Shown: piece after piece, positions 18,901 through 27,126 of the stretch
Layout: every line of letters begins with the position of its first letter
Position numbering within the stretch: the stretch's first letter is position 1
Assembly: GCA_902550485.1 (NCBI GenBank)
Contig: CACCZQ010000005.1
Span: 1 to 47,218 of the forward strand
Direction of reading: 5' to 3'
Length of the DNA stretch: 47,218 nucleotides
Source: an uncultured Prochlorococcus sp.
GTDB lineage: Bacteria > Cyanobacteriota > Cyanobacteriia > PCC-6307 > Cyanobiaceae
Translations under genes and position numbers: made by a program
Notes under the pieces: generated by a model
What the model was told of the DNA's origin: nothing
Database searches by the model: none
The model's input: the letters and a program-made list of their open reading frames with translations, nothing else

Positions 18901-19911
18901 ATTTTTAGTCATTTCTATAGCAGTTTTTATAGCCTCAACCATGCTCTGAGATTGAGCAATACCTTTGCCAGCAATATCAAATCCCGTTCCATGATCCGGA
19001 GATGTTCTTATAAAAGGTAAACCAATTGTGGTATTGACTGAGTAATTTAGAGCAATAACTTTCATTGGTATTAAACCTTGATCATGATACATAGCAAGAA
19101 TGCCATCATGCTTTTCAGCATTTATGTCACTCCAAGCTTTTACCGAAGAATTCCAGCAACTATCAGGCGATAAAGGACCTAATAATTTAACGCCTCTATT
19201 CTTATCATTCCATGTAATTAATGCATCATTGAGCCAATCTTTTTCTTCATGACCTAAAATCCCCTCTTCGCCGGCATGAGGGTTTAATCCTGCCACTTTT
19301 AAAGTAGGTTCATCAATATAAGTTTTACAAAATTCTTTGAATAAATCCAATTTAGAATGGATTAATTCTGTAGTTAATTTTTTGGGAACATCACAAAGGG
19401 CTATGTGGGTTGTAGCTAGTAAAGTATTAAATCTCCACCCTGTAATTGGTGATTTTGCTGTAAATAACATCCCAACATTTTTTACTCCACAAGATTCTGC
19501 AAGTACTTCAGTTTGACCAGAGAAGTAATGACCTGCTAGGAACCATGATTTTTTGGAAATTGGTCCAGTTACAAGTGCTGAATTGGGATATTGTTTTACA
19601 AGTTTTATTGCTTTTGTTAAATACTGGAAACTTGAATTACCGTAACTTGATTTAGGGTCATTATCTGATGAAGAAAGTTCGAGATCATGTATCTTTAAAT
19701 TTTTAGGATTTGCAAGGTTTTTTAATCCTAGAGATCTAAGATGTTTATATGTATTTTGTAGATTCTTAATTGATCCAACTAATATACAGTCAATATTTTC
19801 TGGTATTTCATCAGAATAAAGGGCTTTTAAGATTATTTCGGGTCCGATACCTGACTCATCTCCGACGCTTAATATTACCTTCACTGATTTATTTGTATTT
19901 TGAAAATTCAT
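18877..19911 (-). CDS. pdxA: 4-hydroxythreonine-4-phosphate dehydrogenase
   Basis: PdxA oxidises 4-phosphohydroxy-L-threonine in the DXP-dependent route to vitamin B6. It is 344 residues long. Family features in order: LSVGDESGIGPEI at the start, ALVTGPISKKSWFLAGHYFSG, the metal-ligand histidine in ATTHIALCDVP, GLNPHAGEEGILGHEE, and near the C-terminus AMYHDQGLIPMK and IRTSPDHGTGFDIAGKG. These include the three metal-binding histidine regions, so the enzyme should be active. It is followed on the same strand (upstream in sequence order) by the epimerase-like gene 18 bp away. Confidence 0.95.
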   Translation of the reverse strand: MNFQNTNKSVKVILSVGDESGIGPEIILKALYSDEIPENIDCILVGSIKNLQNTYKHLRSLGLKNLANPKNLKIHDLELSSSDNDPKSSYGNSSFQYLTKAIKLVKQYPNSALVTGPISKKSWFLAGHYFSGQTEVLAESCGVKNVGMLFTAKSPITGWRFNTLLATTHIALCDVPKKLTTELIHSKLDLFKEFCKTYIDEPTLKVAGLNPHAGEEGILGHEEKDWLNDALITWNDKNRGVKLLGPLSPDSCWNSSVKAWSDINAEKHDGILAMYHDQGLIPMKVIALNYSVNTTIGLPFIRTSPDHGTGFDIAGKGIAQSQSMVEAIKTAIEMTKNSRLLNTH

Positions 19912-19929
19912 AAATAGTTTTTATTTTTT

Positions 19930-20808
19930 TTAACTATTTGCTAAGCAATTGTTTAAGCCTACTTTATAGTTTTTATAAATTAGTTGATATCCTAGTGTTT
20001 CGCATAACAGTTTATTCGAAACTCTCCTATTTTCCATCCAAAAAGATTTCGCGATAGGTGATAATTCGTCTTTTGCATCTTCAAATAATATTGGCTTTGG
20101 CATTGTTAAACCGAGTAAATCGTAGCAATATTGAATAACTTCTATTTGAGAACACGGTTCATCATCTGCAATATTAATAATTTGGCAAAACTTTAAATAA
20201 TTTTTATTTTGTAATAAATAGATAATTGCATTAGTTATATCAGCAACATGAATTCTCGAAAATACCTGATTTCTTTTTGCTATAACACGAATTTTTTTAT
20301 TTTTTATTGTTTCAAATGTGGATCGTCCTGGTCCATAAATACCGGGTAACCTAAAAATTTGTACCGGCAAGCCAGATTCAATCCATTCTTTTTCACAATT
20401 TAACCTCTTATGACTTCTTTTTTGAAAAGGGTTTGGTTCATCAATTTCAGAAACCCACTCACCCTTGGTGTTTCCATAAACTCCTGTTGTAGATAAATAG
20501 CCAACCCATTCAAGAGATAAACTTTTTAGTTTATTTTTAAGATGTCTTAATACTGGATCATTTCCATTTTTGTCGGGAGGTATGCAACTAAGAATATGTG
20601 TTACTCCATCAAAAATTTTTTTATTAGGAATAATGTTTCTTTCACTGTCAAAGACGAAACTATTTGGATCTTTTTTTTCAGATCTCGAACTTGTCAAAGC
20701 AGTGCAACCTAATTTTCTTATTGTTTTTGCAAAGAAACTGCCACTGAACCCACATCCCAAGACTAAAAATTTATTTTTATTACTTAGTGAACTTGCGGGA
20801 TCCTTCAT
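19930..20808 (-). CDS. NAD(P)-binding epimerase/dehydratase-like protein (YeeZ-like SDR)
   Basis: This 292-residue atypical short-chain dehydrogenase has a glycine-rich dinucleotide site near the N-terminus (VLGCGFSGSFFAKTI), THILSCIPP in the middle, and GYLSTTGVYGNTKGEWVSE, where the Ser/Thr-Thr and Tyr of the family sit. A PGIYGPGRS motif and an IHVADITNAI stretch follow. These match the YeeZ-type nucleoside-diphosphate-sugar epimerase group. The usual YxxxK pair is not evident, so catalysis may be altered. The substrate is unknown. It is probably co-transcribed with pdxA 18 bp downstream. Confidence 0.75.
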   Translation of the reverse strand: MKDPASSLSNKNKFLVLGCGFSGSFFAKTIRKLGCTALTSSRSEKKDPNSFVFDSERNIIPNKKIFDGVTHILSCIPPDKNGNDPVLRHLKNKLKSLSLEWVGYLSTTGVYGNTKGEWVSEIDEPNPFQKRSHKRLNCEKEWIESGLPVQIFRLPGIYGPGRSTFETIKNKKIRVIAKRNQVFSRIHVADITNAIIYLLQNKNYLKFCQIINIADDEPCSQIEVIQYCYDLLGLTMPKPILFEDAKDELSPIAKSFWMENRRVSNKLLCETLGYQLIYKNYKVGLNNCLANS

Positions 20809-20840
20809 GCGACGTTAAGGTAGTACATATGTATTAATTG

Positions 20841-21071
20841 ATGATGAAGACAGCTCTTAAACCTGATTTGAAATCAAAAACTTATTGCATCAGCAAAAGT
20901 TATAGTCGTCTTACAGAAGAAGAAATCAGTTTAATTAATTTTAAATTCTATCAAAAAATATTTGTACTTATCATTTCATTTTCTACAATTTTAATATTCC
21001 CAGAATCGCCAAGAGAATTGGGAAATATATGTGAGATCTACAATTCTAGAAATATATGTAATATTTGGTAG
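20841..21071 (+). CDS. Small single-pass membrane protein, unknown function
   Basis: This is a 76-residue protein from ATG at 20841; a TTG one codon upstream and an ATG one codon downstream are alternatives. The polar N-terminal half (SKSYSRLTEEEISLINFKFYQ) is followed by a hydrophobic segment (KIFVLIISFSTILIF, about 46-60). A short tail holds two cysteines and ends in CNIW. The tail would lie in the periplasm or lumen if the N-terminus is inside. The pattern of PESP followed by paired cysteines and a C-terminal Trp seems constrained, but I do not recognise a named family. It abuts the convergent HNH gene with no gap. Confidence 0.6.
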   Translation: MMKTALKPDLKSKTYCISKSYSRLTEEEISLINFKFYQKIFVLIISFSTILIFPESPRELGNICEIYNSRNICNIW

Positions 21072-21470
21072 TTAAGCAGCTTTATATTCTGATTCATCTT
21101 TTTCGTAATTTTGTTTTACCTTAAAATTGGGATTGGCCCATTGTAATAATCTTATAGCTAATCTTAAATCTCCTTCTAACCACGCTCTTATAGCCATTGC
21201 CCTTCGAGGGTCATAAAATTTTTGTTTTCTATACCAATACAAAGCATTTTCATCTGATTTATCCCCATTACACGAAAGACATGCTGGTACGCAGTTTTCT
21301 GTTGTACTTAAACCGCCTTGGCTACGTGGTAATACATGGTCAATAGATTCAGATGGTTTTCCGCAATATATGCAACTTTTTCCTGTAAATCTGTGAATAG
21401 ATTTTCGCCATTGTCTTAATCTGAACTTAGGGCATAAATCCTCTAAAAAAACCGCATCGTTAATATGCAT
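21072..21470 (-). CDS. HNH endonuclease family protein
   Basis: The 132-residue protein is a minimal HNH nuclease. The zinc-binding CIYCGKPSE pair is followed by SIDHVLPRSQGG (first catalytic His, in DH), then ENCVPACLSCNGDKSDEN with the second zinc pair and the Asn and final residues of the betabetaalpha-metal fold. There is no DNA-recognition or other fused domain, no adjacent methylase and no intron or intein features. Stand-alone HNH genes of this form are common in cyanobacterial chromosomes and have no settled role. The C-terminal region (residues about 85-132) is basic and helical. Confidence 0.85.
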   Translation of the reverse strand: MHINDAVFLEDLCPKFRLRQWRKSIHRFTGKSCIYCGKPSESIDHVLPRSQGGLSTTENCVPACLSCNGDKSDENALYWYRKQKFYDPRRAMAIRAWLEGDLRLAIRLLQWANPNFKVKQNYEKDESEYKAA

Positions 21471-21629
21471 TCAGATCATTTAGTTAATTGAATAATGGCT
21501 TGAATATTTAAAAAGTCAATATTTTTTAGCTTAAATTAGCTCGTAAAAATATAATTTAGTGATGATAGATACAAAAGAAATTTATTATATAACTTGTTTA
21601 AATAATTGAAAAAAATTTCAAAGCTTTCA

Positions 21630-22040
21630 TTAATAACTATATCTATCTAATGTTTCTTCATTAAATTCTTCATTTGCTTCTTCTAATTCTTTTTTCATTC
21701 TTTCTTCTTCTTTTTGTAATTCTCTTTCTAATTTCCTATTTGGATGAAGTTTATCTAAGAATTCAACGCAATAACCAAATTTTTCACTTTCTCTTATTAC
21801 TGTCTCAGTAATTTGTGATGCTGCTCGTTTAGGTGAAACTTTGAATATTCCTCCTTTTTGTTGTTTTATATACGTATAAGCTGCTTCCCAACTACTATTA
21901 TGATCGTTTCCCCCATCTCTCATAGTACAAAAAATTTCTGCTCCAAATGTATTTGCACTAACTTTTGATGTCGTAATGATTAAAGGAGTAAATAGTCCAA
22001 GAGTTAGTAATATTAATTTTTTTTCCTTCAATTTTTTCAT
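21630..22040 (-). CDS. Secreted hypothetical protein with conserved-looking cysteine pair
   Basis: The 136-residue protein has a clear signal peptide (basic KKLKEKK, hydrophobic LILLTLGLFTPLIITT, cleavage near SANT at about 29). The mature part starts with EIFCTMRDGGNDHNSSWEAA, then a stretch resembling a small domain up to FGYCVEFLDKLHP. The two cysteines could form a disulfide in the periplasm or lumen. The C-terminal 35 residues are almost entirely charged helix (ELQKEEERMKKELEEA). I do not recognise a functional family. Its 159-bp upstream gap on the HNH side holds only a weak A-loop hairpin near 21606-21621. Confidence 0.65.
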   Translation of the reverse strand: MKKLKEKKLILLTLGLFTPLIITTSKVSANTFGAEIFCTMRDGGNDHNSSWEAAYTYIKQQKGGIFKVSPKRAASQITETVIRESEKFGYCVEFLDKLHPNRKLERELQKEEERMKKELEEANEEFNEETLDRYSY

Positions 22041-22094
22041 TAACCTATTTCTTTTTTTTAAAATATCCTCTATTAAGAATATGTCTATAGAAAT

Positions 22095-22628
22095 TTAAGA
22101 TTTTATTACGCCAAACAAGTTCAAGCATTTCACAACTAAAGGCAGAATTAAAAGCACGGTAATCAACCTTACTGCATGAAGAGTTGCAACCGCAGCTCCT
22201 ACTCCATATTCTGAACCTACAAGACTCATACCGCTAATACCTCCTGGTGCTGCCCCTAAAATTGTTGTTATTACATCTATCTTAAGTAATCTGCTCGTCC
22301 ATAATCCAATTGCTAATCCCGTAATTACTAAAGTAAAAGTTATCAAAATAGCAGGTCTCCACAAGATTTGAAGATCGACTAATGAGTCTTTTGTTAATGA
22401 TGTACCAATGACTGTTCCAATTCCGATTTCTAAAATTGTTCTTGTGCCGATTGGCCACTCTGCTAGGTCGACCTTGCCGCTTATGCTAAGTATGCTCGCT
22501 CCTATTAAAGCACCTGCAAGAGGCGCAGCAGGAATTCCTGTTTTTAGAGCTAAAGCCCCAAAGATACTACCTGCAATAAGATAATAGATTAAATTTACGT
22601 TAGGCATTAATTTAAGGGATGTTTGCAC
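22095..22628 (-). CDS. AbrB-type membrane protein, half-length
   Basis: The 177-residue very hydrophobic protein matches the AbrB duplication family (named after a domain once called ammonia monooxygenase-like). The motif GAAPGGISGMSLVGSEYG and the following TLHAVRLITVLLILPLVV are diagnostic. Family members with two tandem repeats are about 350 residues, and this gene has a single repeat of about 160 residues with roughly five or six membrane segments. It may therefore work as a homodimer. The start is GTG at 22628, and an internal ATG at 22607 (MPNVNLIYYL) is equally plausible. Transported substrate unknown. Confidence 0.8.
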   Translation of the reverse strand: MQTSLKLMPNVNLIYYLIAGSIFGALALKTGIPAAPLAGALIGASILSISGKVDLAEWPIGTRTILEIGIGTVIGTSLTKDSLVDLQILWRPAILITFTLVITGLAIGLWTSRLLKIDVITTILGAAPGGISGMSLVGSEYGVGAAVATLHAVRLITVLLILPLVVKCLNLFGVIKS

Positions 22629-22730
22629 ATAATATTAGAAAATTTTTTTATTGTTTAAGTTTATAGTCAAATAATATTTTTAGTTTCCTCTCATAATGTT
22701 CCCTTTTGTTGGCATAATAATATTTAAAGC

Positions 22731-22937
22731 ATGAATTTTATGTCTTCACAAATTTCATACAAAGGTAATAAAGGCCGAATAAAGAAAAAATTATCTTTTT
22801 TCGAAGGCGGTCACCAACTCGAAAAGTTAGAGTTTGCCCTTGCAATAGCTCAAACCAACGGTGATGAAAAAAAATCAGTCGTTCTTAGAAAAAAGATTGT
22901 TGAATTAGGCGGAAATGTTGAAGAGCCAGGTACTTAA
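22731..22937 (+). CDS. Small conserved-looking cytosolic protein, unknown function
   Basis: The 68-residue protein has a basic N-terminal part (SYKGNKGRIKKKLSFFEGG) and a helical C-terminal part (QLEKLEFALAIAQTNGDEKKS, then VVLRKKIVELGGNVEEPGT). An alternative start is ATG at 22740 (MSSQ). The ordered amphipathic composition and the snug fit between a divergent neighbour and the convergent aminotransferase stop (22939, one base away) support a real gene. I do not recognise a named family. The Lys-rich start followed by a Gly-rich turn could contact nucleic acid, but that is speculation. Confidence 0.65.
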   Translation: MNFMSSQISYKGNKGRIKKKLSFFEGGHQLEKLEFALAIAQTNGDEKKSVVLRKKIVELGGNVEEPGT

Positions 22938-22938
22938 C

Positions 22939-24102
22939 TTAATTCCCCTCAAGATATTTAGATACCACAAATAATGCTTCACCAGCTTGTTGGCTTGTAA
23001 TTTTACCGAGGTCTAGAAGTGTATTACTTATAGCAGTAACTACTGTAAGAATATCTCTATCATTTACATAACCCAAGTGTCCGACTCTAAATATTTTCCC
23101 CTTCAAATGATCTTGACCACCGGCAAGTAAAATATCAAAATTATTCTTTATTCTTTTTCTAAATTCTTCAGCGTCAATTCCTTCAGTTTTTATCGCAGTA
23201 ATTGAGGGGCTTAAAGAATTTTCATCTGCAAATAATTTTAGATTTAAAGCCTTCATAGCATTGCTCATTGCTAATTTATGTTTATTGTGTCTCAGGAAAA
23301 TATTATCTAAGCCTTCTTCTCTCATCATTTTTAAAGCTTCGTCTAAAGCAAAAACCAAATTAACTGCTGGGGTATATGGATTACTATTACTCAAGAGACT
23401 TTTTCTGTAGGGTTTTAAATTTAAATAAAATTTTGGTAAATTAGATTTTTCTGCAGCTTCCCAAGCTTTTTGGCTCATTGATATAAAACTAAGCCCTGGA
23501 GGTATCATATATCCCTTTTGTGATCCTGAAGCAACGATATCTAATTCCCATTTATCCACTGGAACATTGCAAGCTCCAAGACTTGTAACGCAGTCAACAA
23601 TTGATAAAGCTGCCTCATGTTCACGAATATATGAACTTATAGTTTCTAAATCATTAATTACACCTGTTGAAGTTTCAGAATGCGTCAAAATAACTGCCTT
23701 TATTTCTTTTTTTTTATCTTCTTCTAATACCTTTTTGAATTTTTTTGGATCAAGTGGAGTTCCCCATTCTGAATCAATTTTTATTACTTCTAGACCAAAT
23801 TCTTTAGCAACTTTTACCCATCTTTCACCAAATTTTCCATTGTCTCCACAAATTACTTTATTTCCTTTACTTAAGGTATTTATTATTCCAGCTTCCATTG
23901 CTGCAGTCCCACTACCAGTAATTGTTAGAACATCATTTTGAGTTTGGTGAAGCCACTGTAAATTTTTAGTAGTACTTTCTACTAGATCTTGGAATTCTTT
24001 GCTGCGATGGCCTATTGGATGCTTACTTAATGCTTGTAAAACTTTTTCTGGAACTGGTGTAGGTCCAGGAATCATCAATGATAATTTTTGTTGTATGGCC
24101 AC
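22939..24102 (-). CDS. Class V aminotransferase (serine/alanine--glyoxylate type)
   Basis: This 387-residue PLP enzyme belongs to the alanine-glyoxylate/serine-glyoxylate aminotransferase group. It begins MIPGPTPVPEKVLQALS and has GSGTAAMEAGIINT (phosphate-binding region), THSETSTGVIND, the Asp-binding VDCVTSLGA, and the PLP-lysine motif SGSQKGYMIPPGL. The end has FRVGHLGYVNDRDIL. It probably serves photorespiratory glyoxylate conversion to glycine. In cyanobacteria such proteins are often annotated as soluble hydrogenase small subunit, a historical misnomer. GTG at 24102 is the start; an alternative is the internal MIPGP. It is divergent from cbiD across 60 bp. Confidence 0.9.
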   Translation of the reverse strand: MAIQQKLSLMIPGPTPVPEKVLQALSKHPIGHRSKEFQDLVESTTKNLQWLHQTQNDVLTITGSGTAAMEAGIINTLSKGNKVICGDNGKFGERWVKVAKEFGLEVIKIDSEWGTPLDPKKFKKVLEEDKKKEIKAVILTHSETSTGVINDLETISSYIREHEAALSIVDCVTSLGACNVPVDKWELDIVASGSQKGYMIPPGLSFISMSQKAWEAAEKSNLPKFYLNLKPYRKSLLSNSNPYTPAVNLVFALDEALKMMREEGLDNIFLRHNKHKLAMSNAMKALNLKLFADENSLSPSITAIKTEGIDAEEFRKRIKNNFDILLAGGQDHLKGKIFRVGHLGYVNDRDILTVVTAISNTLLDLGKITSQQAGEALFVVSKYLEGN

Positions 24103-24162
24103 TTTTTGTTAAATAGGTCATTCTTAGATTAGTTCTCATTATATATTTTTCAATTACTTGAT

Positions 24163-25275
24163 TTGAAAAAAGGATTTTCTTTACCTTTGTGGGTTGCTGG
24201 AGCTGCTAGGTCAGCATTAAAAAAACTAGTAGGGTTACCATTTGAGAAGTATGAACTAATAAAAATTCCTAATGAAAAAAAAGAAATAAAAATTGAGATT
24301 CATTCTGTTGGGTTACTTAAAGGTGATTCGCAGGCATTAGGAATTTCCTTTGCGAAGTCTGGATTAGATCTTGACATTACACAAAACTTAGAAATATGGA
24401 CGATAGTCTATTTAGAAAAAATTACTTTTACTAATCCTGTTCAAAAAAACTCTATAAATATTATTGCAGGATCTGGTGTGGGCATTATAGAAAGTACATC
24501 AGAGATATGTATTTCTGATTTTGCTAAAAAAGTTTTATACGAAAATTTATTAGATACTATTCCTGAGGGTTTCAATTTAAATTTGGAAATTATTTTTCCA
24601 AATGGGAAATTTTTAGCGGAAAGAACAAGTAATAAGTCATTTGGTATTGTGGATGGATTATCTATTATTGGAACTTCTGCTGAGACTTATTCGAGTGCTT
24701 CACCCGACCAACTAGAAAAGGCTAAAACAAATTTAGAAAATTTAATTAAAAACGACTTTAAAGGGCAGGTTGTTTTTGTTATTGGTGAAAATGGCTTAAA
24801 TTTGGCAAAAACTTGTAATGTTAAATTGCCAATCATTAAAGTTGGTAATTGGATAGGACCACTAATAGTTGAGGCAGCAATAAAAAATGTTAGAACTGTA
24901 ATTCTGTTTGGTTATCACGGAAAATTAATTAAATTAGCTGGTGGAATTTTTCATACACATAATCATTTGGCTGATGGAAGGATAGAAATTCTCGTTTATT
25001 TAGCCGTTAAAGAAAAAGTACCACCTGAAATAATAGTCAAATTATCGAACTTAAATACTCTCGAAGAGGCTTTATCAGTGCTTGAAAAATTTAATAAATC
25101 TATAGCTGGAAAAGTATTCCAAAATCTATCAAATACTATTGAAAAGCGTTCTTTTGCATATGTTAATAGATATGTAAAAACGGATTTGGAAATTGCATCT
25201 ATCATTTTTGATAGAAAAAGACAAATAAGGTGGGCCGGAATTAACGGTAATAAGTATATTTCTTATTTTAAATAA
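24163..25275 (+). CDS. cbiD: Cobalt-precorrin-5B (C1)-methyltransferase CbiD
   Basis: CbiD methylates C1 of cobalt-precorrin-5B during anaerobic corrin ring contraction, part of (pseudo)cobalamin synthesis. At 370 residues it is full length. The N-terminus has FSLPLWVAGAARSALKKL in place of the GYTTGTCA start of enterobacterial CbiD, which is the cyanobacterial form. Later come GVGIIESTSEIC, FLAERTSNKSFGIVDGLSIIGT, KVGNWIGPL and LFGYHGKLIKLAGGIFHTHNHLADGR (family core, longer than needed to identify). TTG at 24163 is the only near start. It is separate from other cob genes, as is usual in picocyanobacteria. It lies 54 bp before guaA. Confidence 0.93.
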   Translation: MKKGFSLPLWVAGAARSALKKLVGLPFEKYELIKIPNEKKEIKIEIHSVGLLKGDSQALGISFAKSGLDLDITQNLEIWTIVYLEKITFTNPVQKNSINIIAGSGVGIIESTSEICISDFAKKVLYENLLDTIPEGFNLNLEIIFPNGKFLAERTSNKSFGIVDGLSIIGTSAETYSSASPDQLEKAKTNLENLIKNDFKGQVVFVIGENGLNLAKTCNVKLPIIKVGNWIGPLIVEAAIKNVRTVILFGYHGKLIKLAGGIFHTHNHLADGRIEILVYLAVKEKVPPEIIVKLSNLNTLEEALSVLEKFNKSIAGKVFQNLSNTIEKRSFAYVNRYVKTDLEIASIIFDRKRQIRWAGINGNKYISYFK

Positions 25276-25329
25276 GATTTATTTTTGATTGATTATGCTT
25301 TTGTAAATAAATTGAGCTAACTTTTATAC

Positions 25330-26916
25330 ATGAGTCAAACATCTTTAAAAAAAGAACGAGATCCTTCAATATTAATATTAGATTTTGGATCTCAATATTC
25401 TGAACTGATTGCAAGAAGAATTAGAGAAACACATGTTTTTTCTATTGTAGTTAGTAACTGTATTTCAATTGAAGATATTAATGATATTAAGCCCAAGGGT
25501 ATCATTTTGAGTGGAGGACCAAATTCTGTATATGATCAAAATGCTCCTAAATGTGATGAAAAAATTTTCAATCTAGGTATTCCTATTCTTGGCATATGCT
25601 ATGGAATGCAATTAATGGTTAAAGAACTTGGAGGATCTGTTATTTCAGCAACCAAAAAAGCTGAATATGGTAGAGCGCCAATAAATATAGATCAAGAATC
25701 TGACCTCCTTTCTGATGTAGAAAATAAATCTATAATGTGGATGAGTCATGGCGATTCAATTAATTGTTTACCTGATGGATTTAATAAAATTGCTCATACC
25801 GAGAACACACTCCATGCAGCAATTTCAAATGAAAAAAAGAAATTATTTGGCGTTCAATTTCATCCTGAAGTTATTCATTCAGAGTTTGGGATGACAGTAA
25901 TTAAAAATTTTGTTTATAAAATTTCCACTTGTGAGGCTGATTGGACAACTGAAACTTTTTTAGAAGAGACTATTCCTATGATAAGAGAGCAAGTTGGCAA
26001 TAAGAAAGTTTTGCTTGCCTTGTCGGGAGGGGTTGATTCCTCAACTCTCGCTTTTCTTCTCAATAAAGCAATTGGAAATCAGCTTACATGCATGTTTATA
26101 GACCAAGGTTTCATGAGAAAAGGTGAACCAGAATTTTTAATGAATTTTTTTGATAAGAAATTTCACATAAAAGTAGAATACATTAATGCAAGGGATAGGT
26201 TTATTGCCAAATTAAAAGGAATTACTGATCCAGAACAGAAAAGGAAAATTATTGGTGAAGAATTTATTAGAGTATTTGAAGAAGAAAGTAATAGACTGGG
26301 ACCTTTTCAGTATTTAGCTCAAGGTACGCTTTATCCTGATGTTATTGAAAGTGCTGGTACTAATATTGATCCTAAGACAGGTGAAAGAATAGCTGTAAAA
26401 ATAAAAAGTCATCATAACGTAGGTGGTTTACCAAAAGATTTACAATTTAAATTAGTTGAGCCATTAAGAAAACTTTTTAAGGATGAAGTCCGAAAATTGG
26501 GTGCAGCATTAGGTTTGCCTGATGAAATTATAAAAAGGCATCCATTTCCAGGCCCCGGATTAGCGATAAGAATTTTGGGAGAAGTGACTAATGAAAAACT
26601 CAATTGTTTAAGAGATGCAGACTGGATAGTAAGAGAAGAAATCACAAAAACAGGCCTTTACAATGATATTTGGCAAGCATTCGCAGTACTTTTACCAGTT
26701 AAAACTGTAGGCGTTATGGGCGATAAAAGAACTTATGCATGGCCAATAGTTTTACGTTGTGTATCTAGTGAAGATGGTATGACAGCTGACTGGTCAAAAA
26801 TTCCTTTTCAGATATTAGAGAGAATTTCTAATAGAATTGTTAATGAAGTTGTTTCAGTTAATAGAGTTGTTTATGATATAACAAGTAAACCCCCTGGAAC
26901 TATTGAGTGGGAGTGA
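25330..26916 (+). CDS. guaA: GMP synthase (glutamine-hydrolysing)
   Basis: GuaA aminates XMP to GMP. The 528-residue protein has the class I glutamine amidotransferase domain ([17 protein letters not shown], catalytic cysteine in [18 protein letters not shown]). The ATP-pyrophosphatase domain follows, with the PP-loop [12 protein letters not shown] near 231-242. The dimerisation domain ends with [28 protein letters not shown]. Everything is intact. It ends in TGA, whereas most genes in this window end in TAA. The last six codons occur again at 27044-27064, so this 3' end may have been rebuilt by an integrating element. ATG at 25330 is the start. Confidence 0.97.
   Translation: MSQTSLKKERDPSILILDFGSQYSELIARRIRETHVFSIVVSNCISIEDINDIKPKGIILSGGPNSVYDQNAPKCDEKIFNLGIPILGICYGMQLMVKELGGSVISATKKAEYGRAPINIDQESDLLSDVENKSIMWMSHGDSINCLPDGFNKIAHTENTLHAAISNEKKKLFGVQFHPEVIHSEFGMTVIKNFVYKISTCEADWTTETFLEETIPMIREQVGNKKVLLALSGGVDSSTLAFLLNKAIGNQLTCMFIDQGFMRKGEPEFLMNFFDKKFHIKVEYINARDRFIAKLKGITDPEQKRKIIGEEFIRVFEEESNRLGPFQYLAQGTLYPDVIESAGTNIDPKTGERIAVKIKSHHNVGGLPKDLQFKLVEPLRKLFKDEVRKLGAALGLPDEIIKRHPFPGPGLAIRILGEVTNEKLNCLRDADWIVREEITKTGLYNDIWQAFAVLLPVKTVGVMGDKRTYAWPIVLRCVSSEDGMTADWSKIPFQILERISNRIVNEVVSVNRVVYDITSKPPGTIEWE
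26896..26916 (+). repeat. guaA 3' end, copy 1 of att-like direct repeat
   Basis: The final codons of guaA, encoding GTIEWE and a TGA stop. It matches 17 of 21 positions in the copy at 27044-27064. All differences are at codon third positions or in the stop codon. Confidence 0.7.
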
Positions 26917-26955
26917 AGAATAGGTTATAAACCCAGTTATAGACTCAAAAAGTAC

Positions 26956-26977
26956 GTTTCCCTCAGGTTTCCCTCAG
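26956..26977 (+). repeat. 11-bp perfect tandem direct repeat
   Basis: The unit gtttccctcag occurs twice head to tail (26956-26966 and 26967-26977), within the 127-bp segment between the two guaA ends. It is richer in G+C than the surrounding DNA. Short direct repeats beside attachment sites can be integrase arm-type sites, but nothing proves this here. Confidence 0.75.
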
Positions 26978-27043
26978 GAAAATGTGTGTTAATATGGGTT
27001 CAAACATGCTGGTATCACTACGTTTATGACTACCCTTTTTCTC

Positions 27044-27064
27044 GGTACTATAGAATGGGAGTAA
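27044..27064 (+). repeat. Second guaA 3' end (att-like scar)
   Basis: This stretch reads, in frame, GTIEWE followed by TAA, the same six residues that end GuaA, 148 bp after the real stop. Synonymous codons (GGT, ATA, GAA) replace those of guaA (GGA, ATT, GAG). Similarity stops at both edges. The simplest reading is a remnant from site-specific integration at the guaA 3' end, a known target for genomic islands, after which most of the element was lost. Chance similarity is unlikely for six residues including Trp plus a stop directly downstream. Confidence 0.6.
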
Positions 27065-27126
27065 ATTTTTAAAAAATTTTATACATTTTTATGTAAGAGA
27101 TATTTTTAAATGAGATTGAAAACGCA

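Noticed and set aside
26996-27036. tRNA-like fragment (gggttcaaac) in the guaA scar, as expected at tRNA-targeted integration sites
   Set aside because: Only a T-loop-like string is present; no acceptor or anticodon stem can be folded around it.
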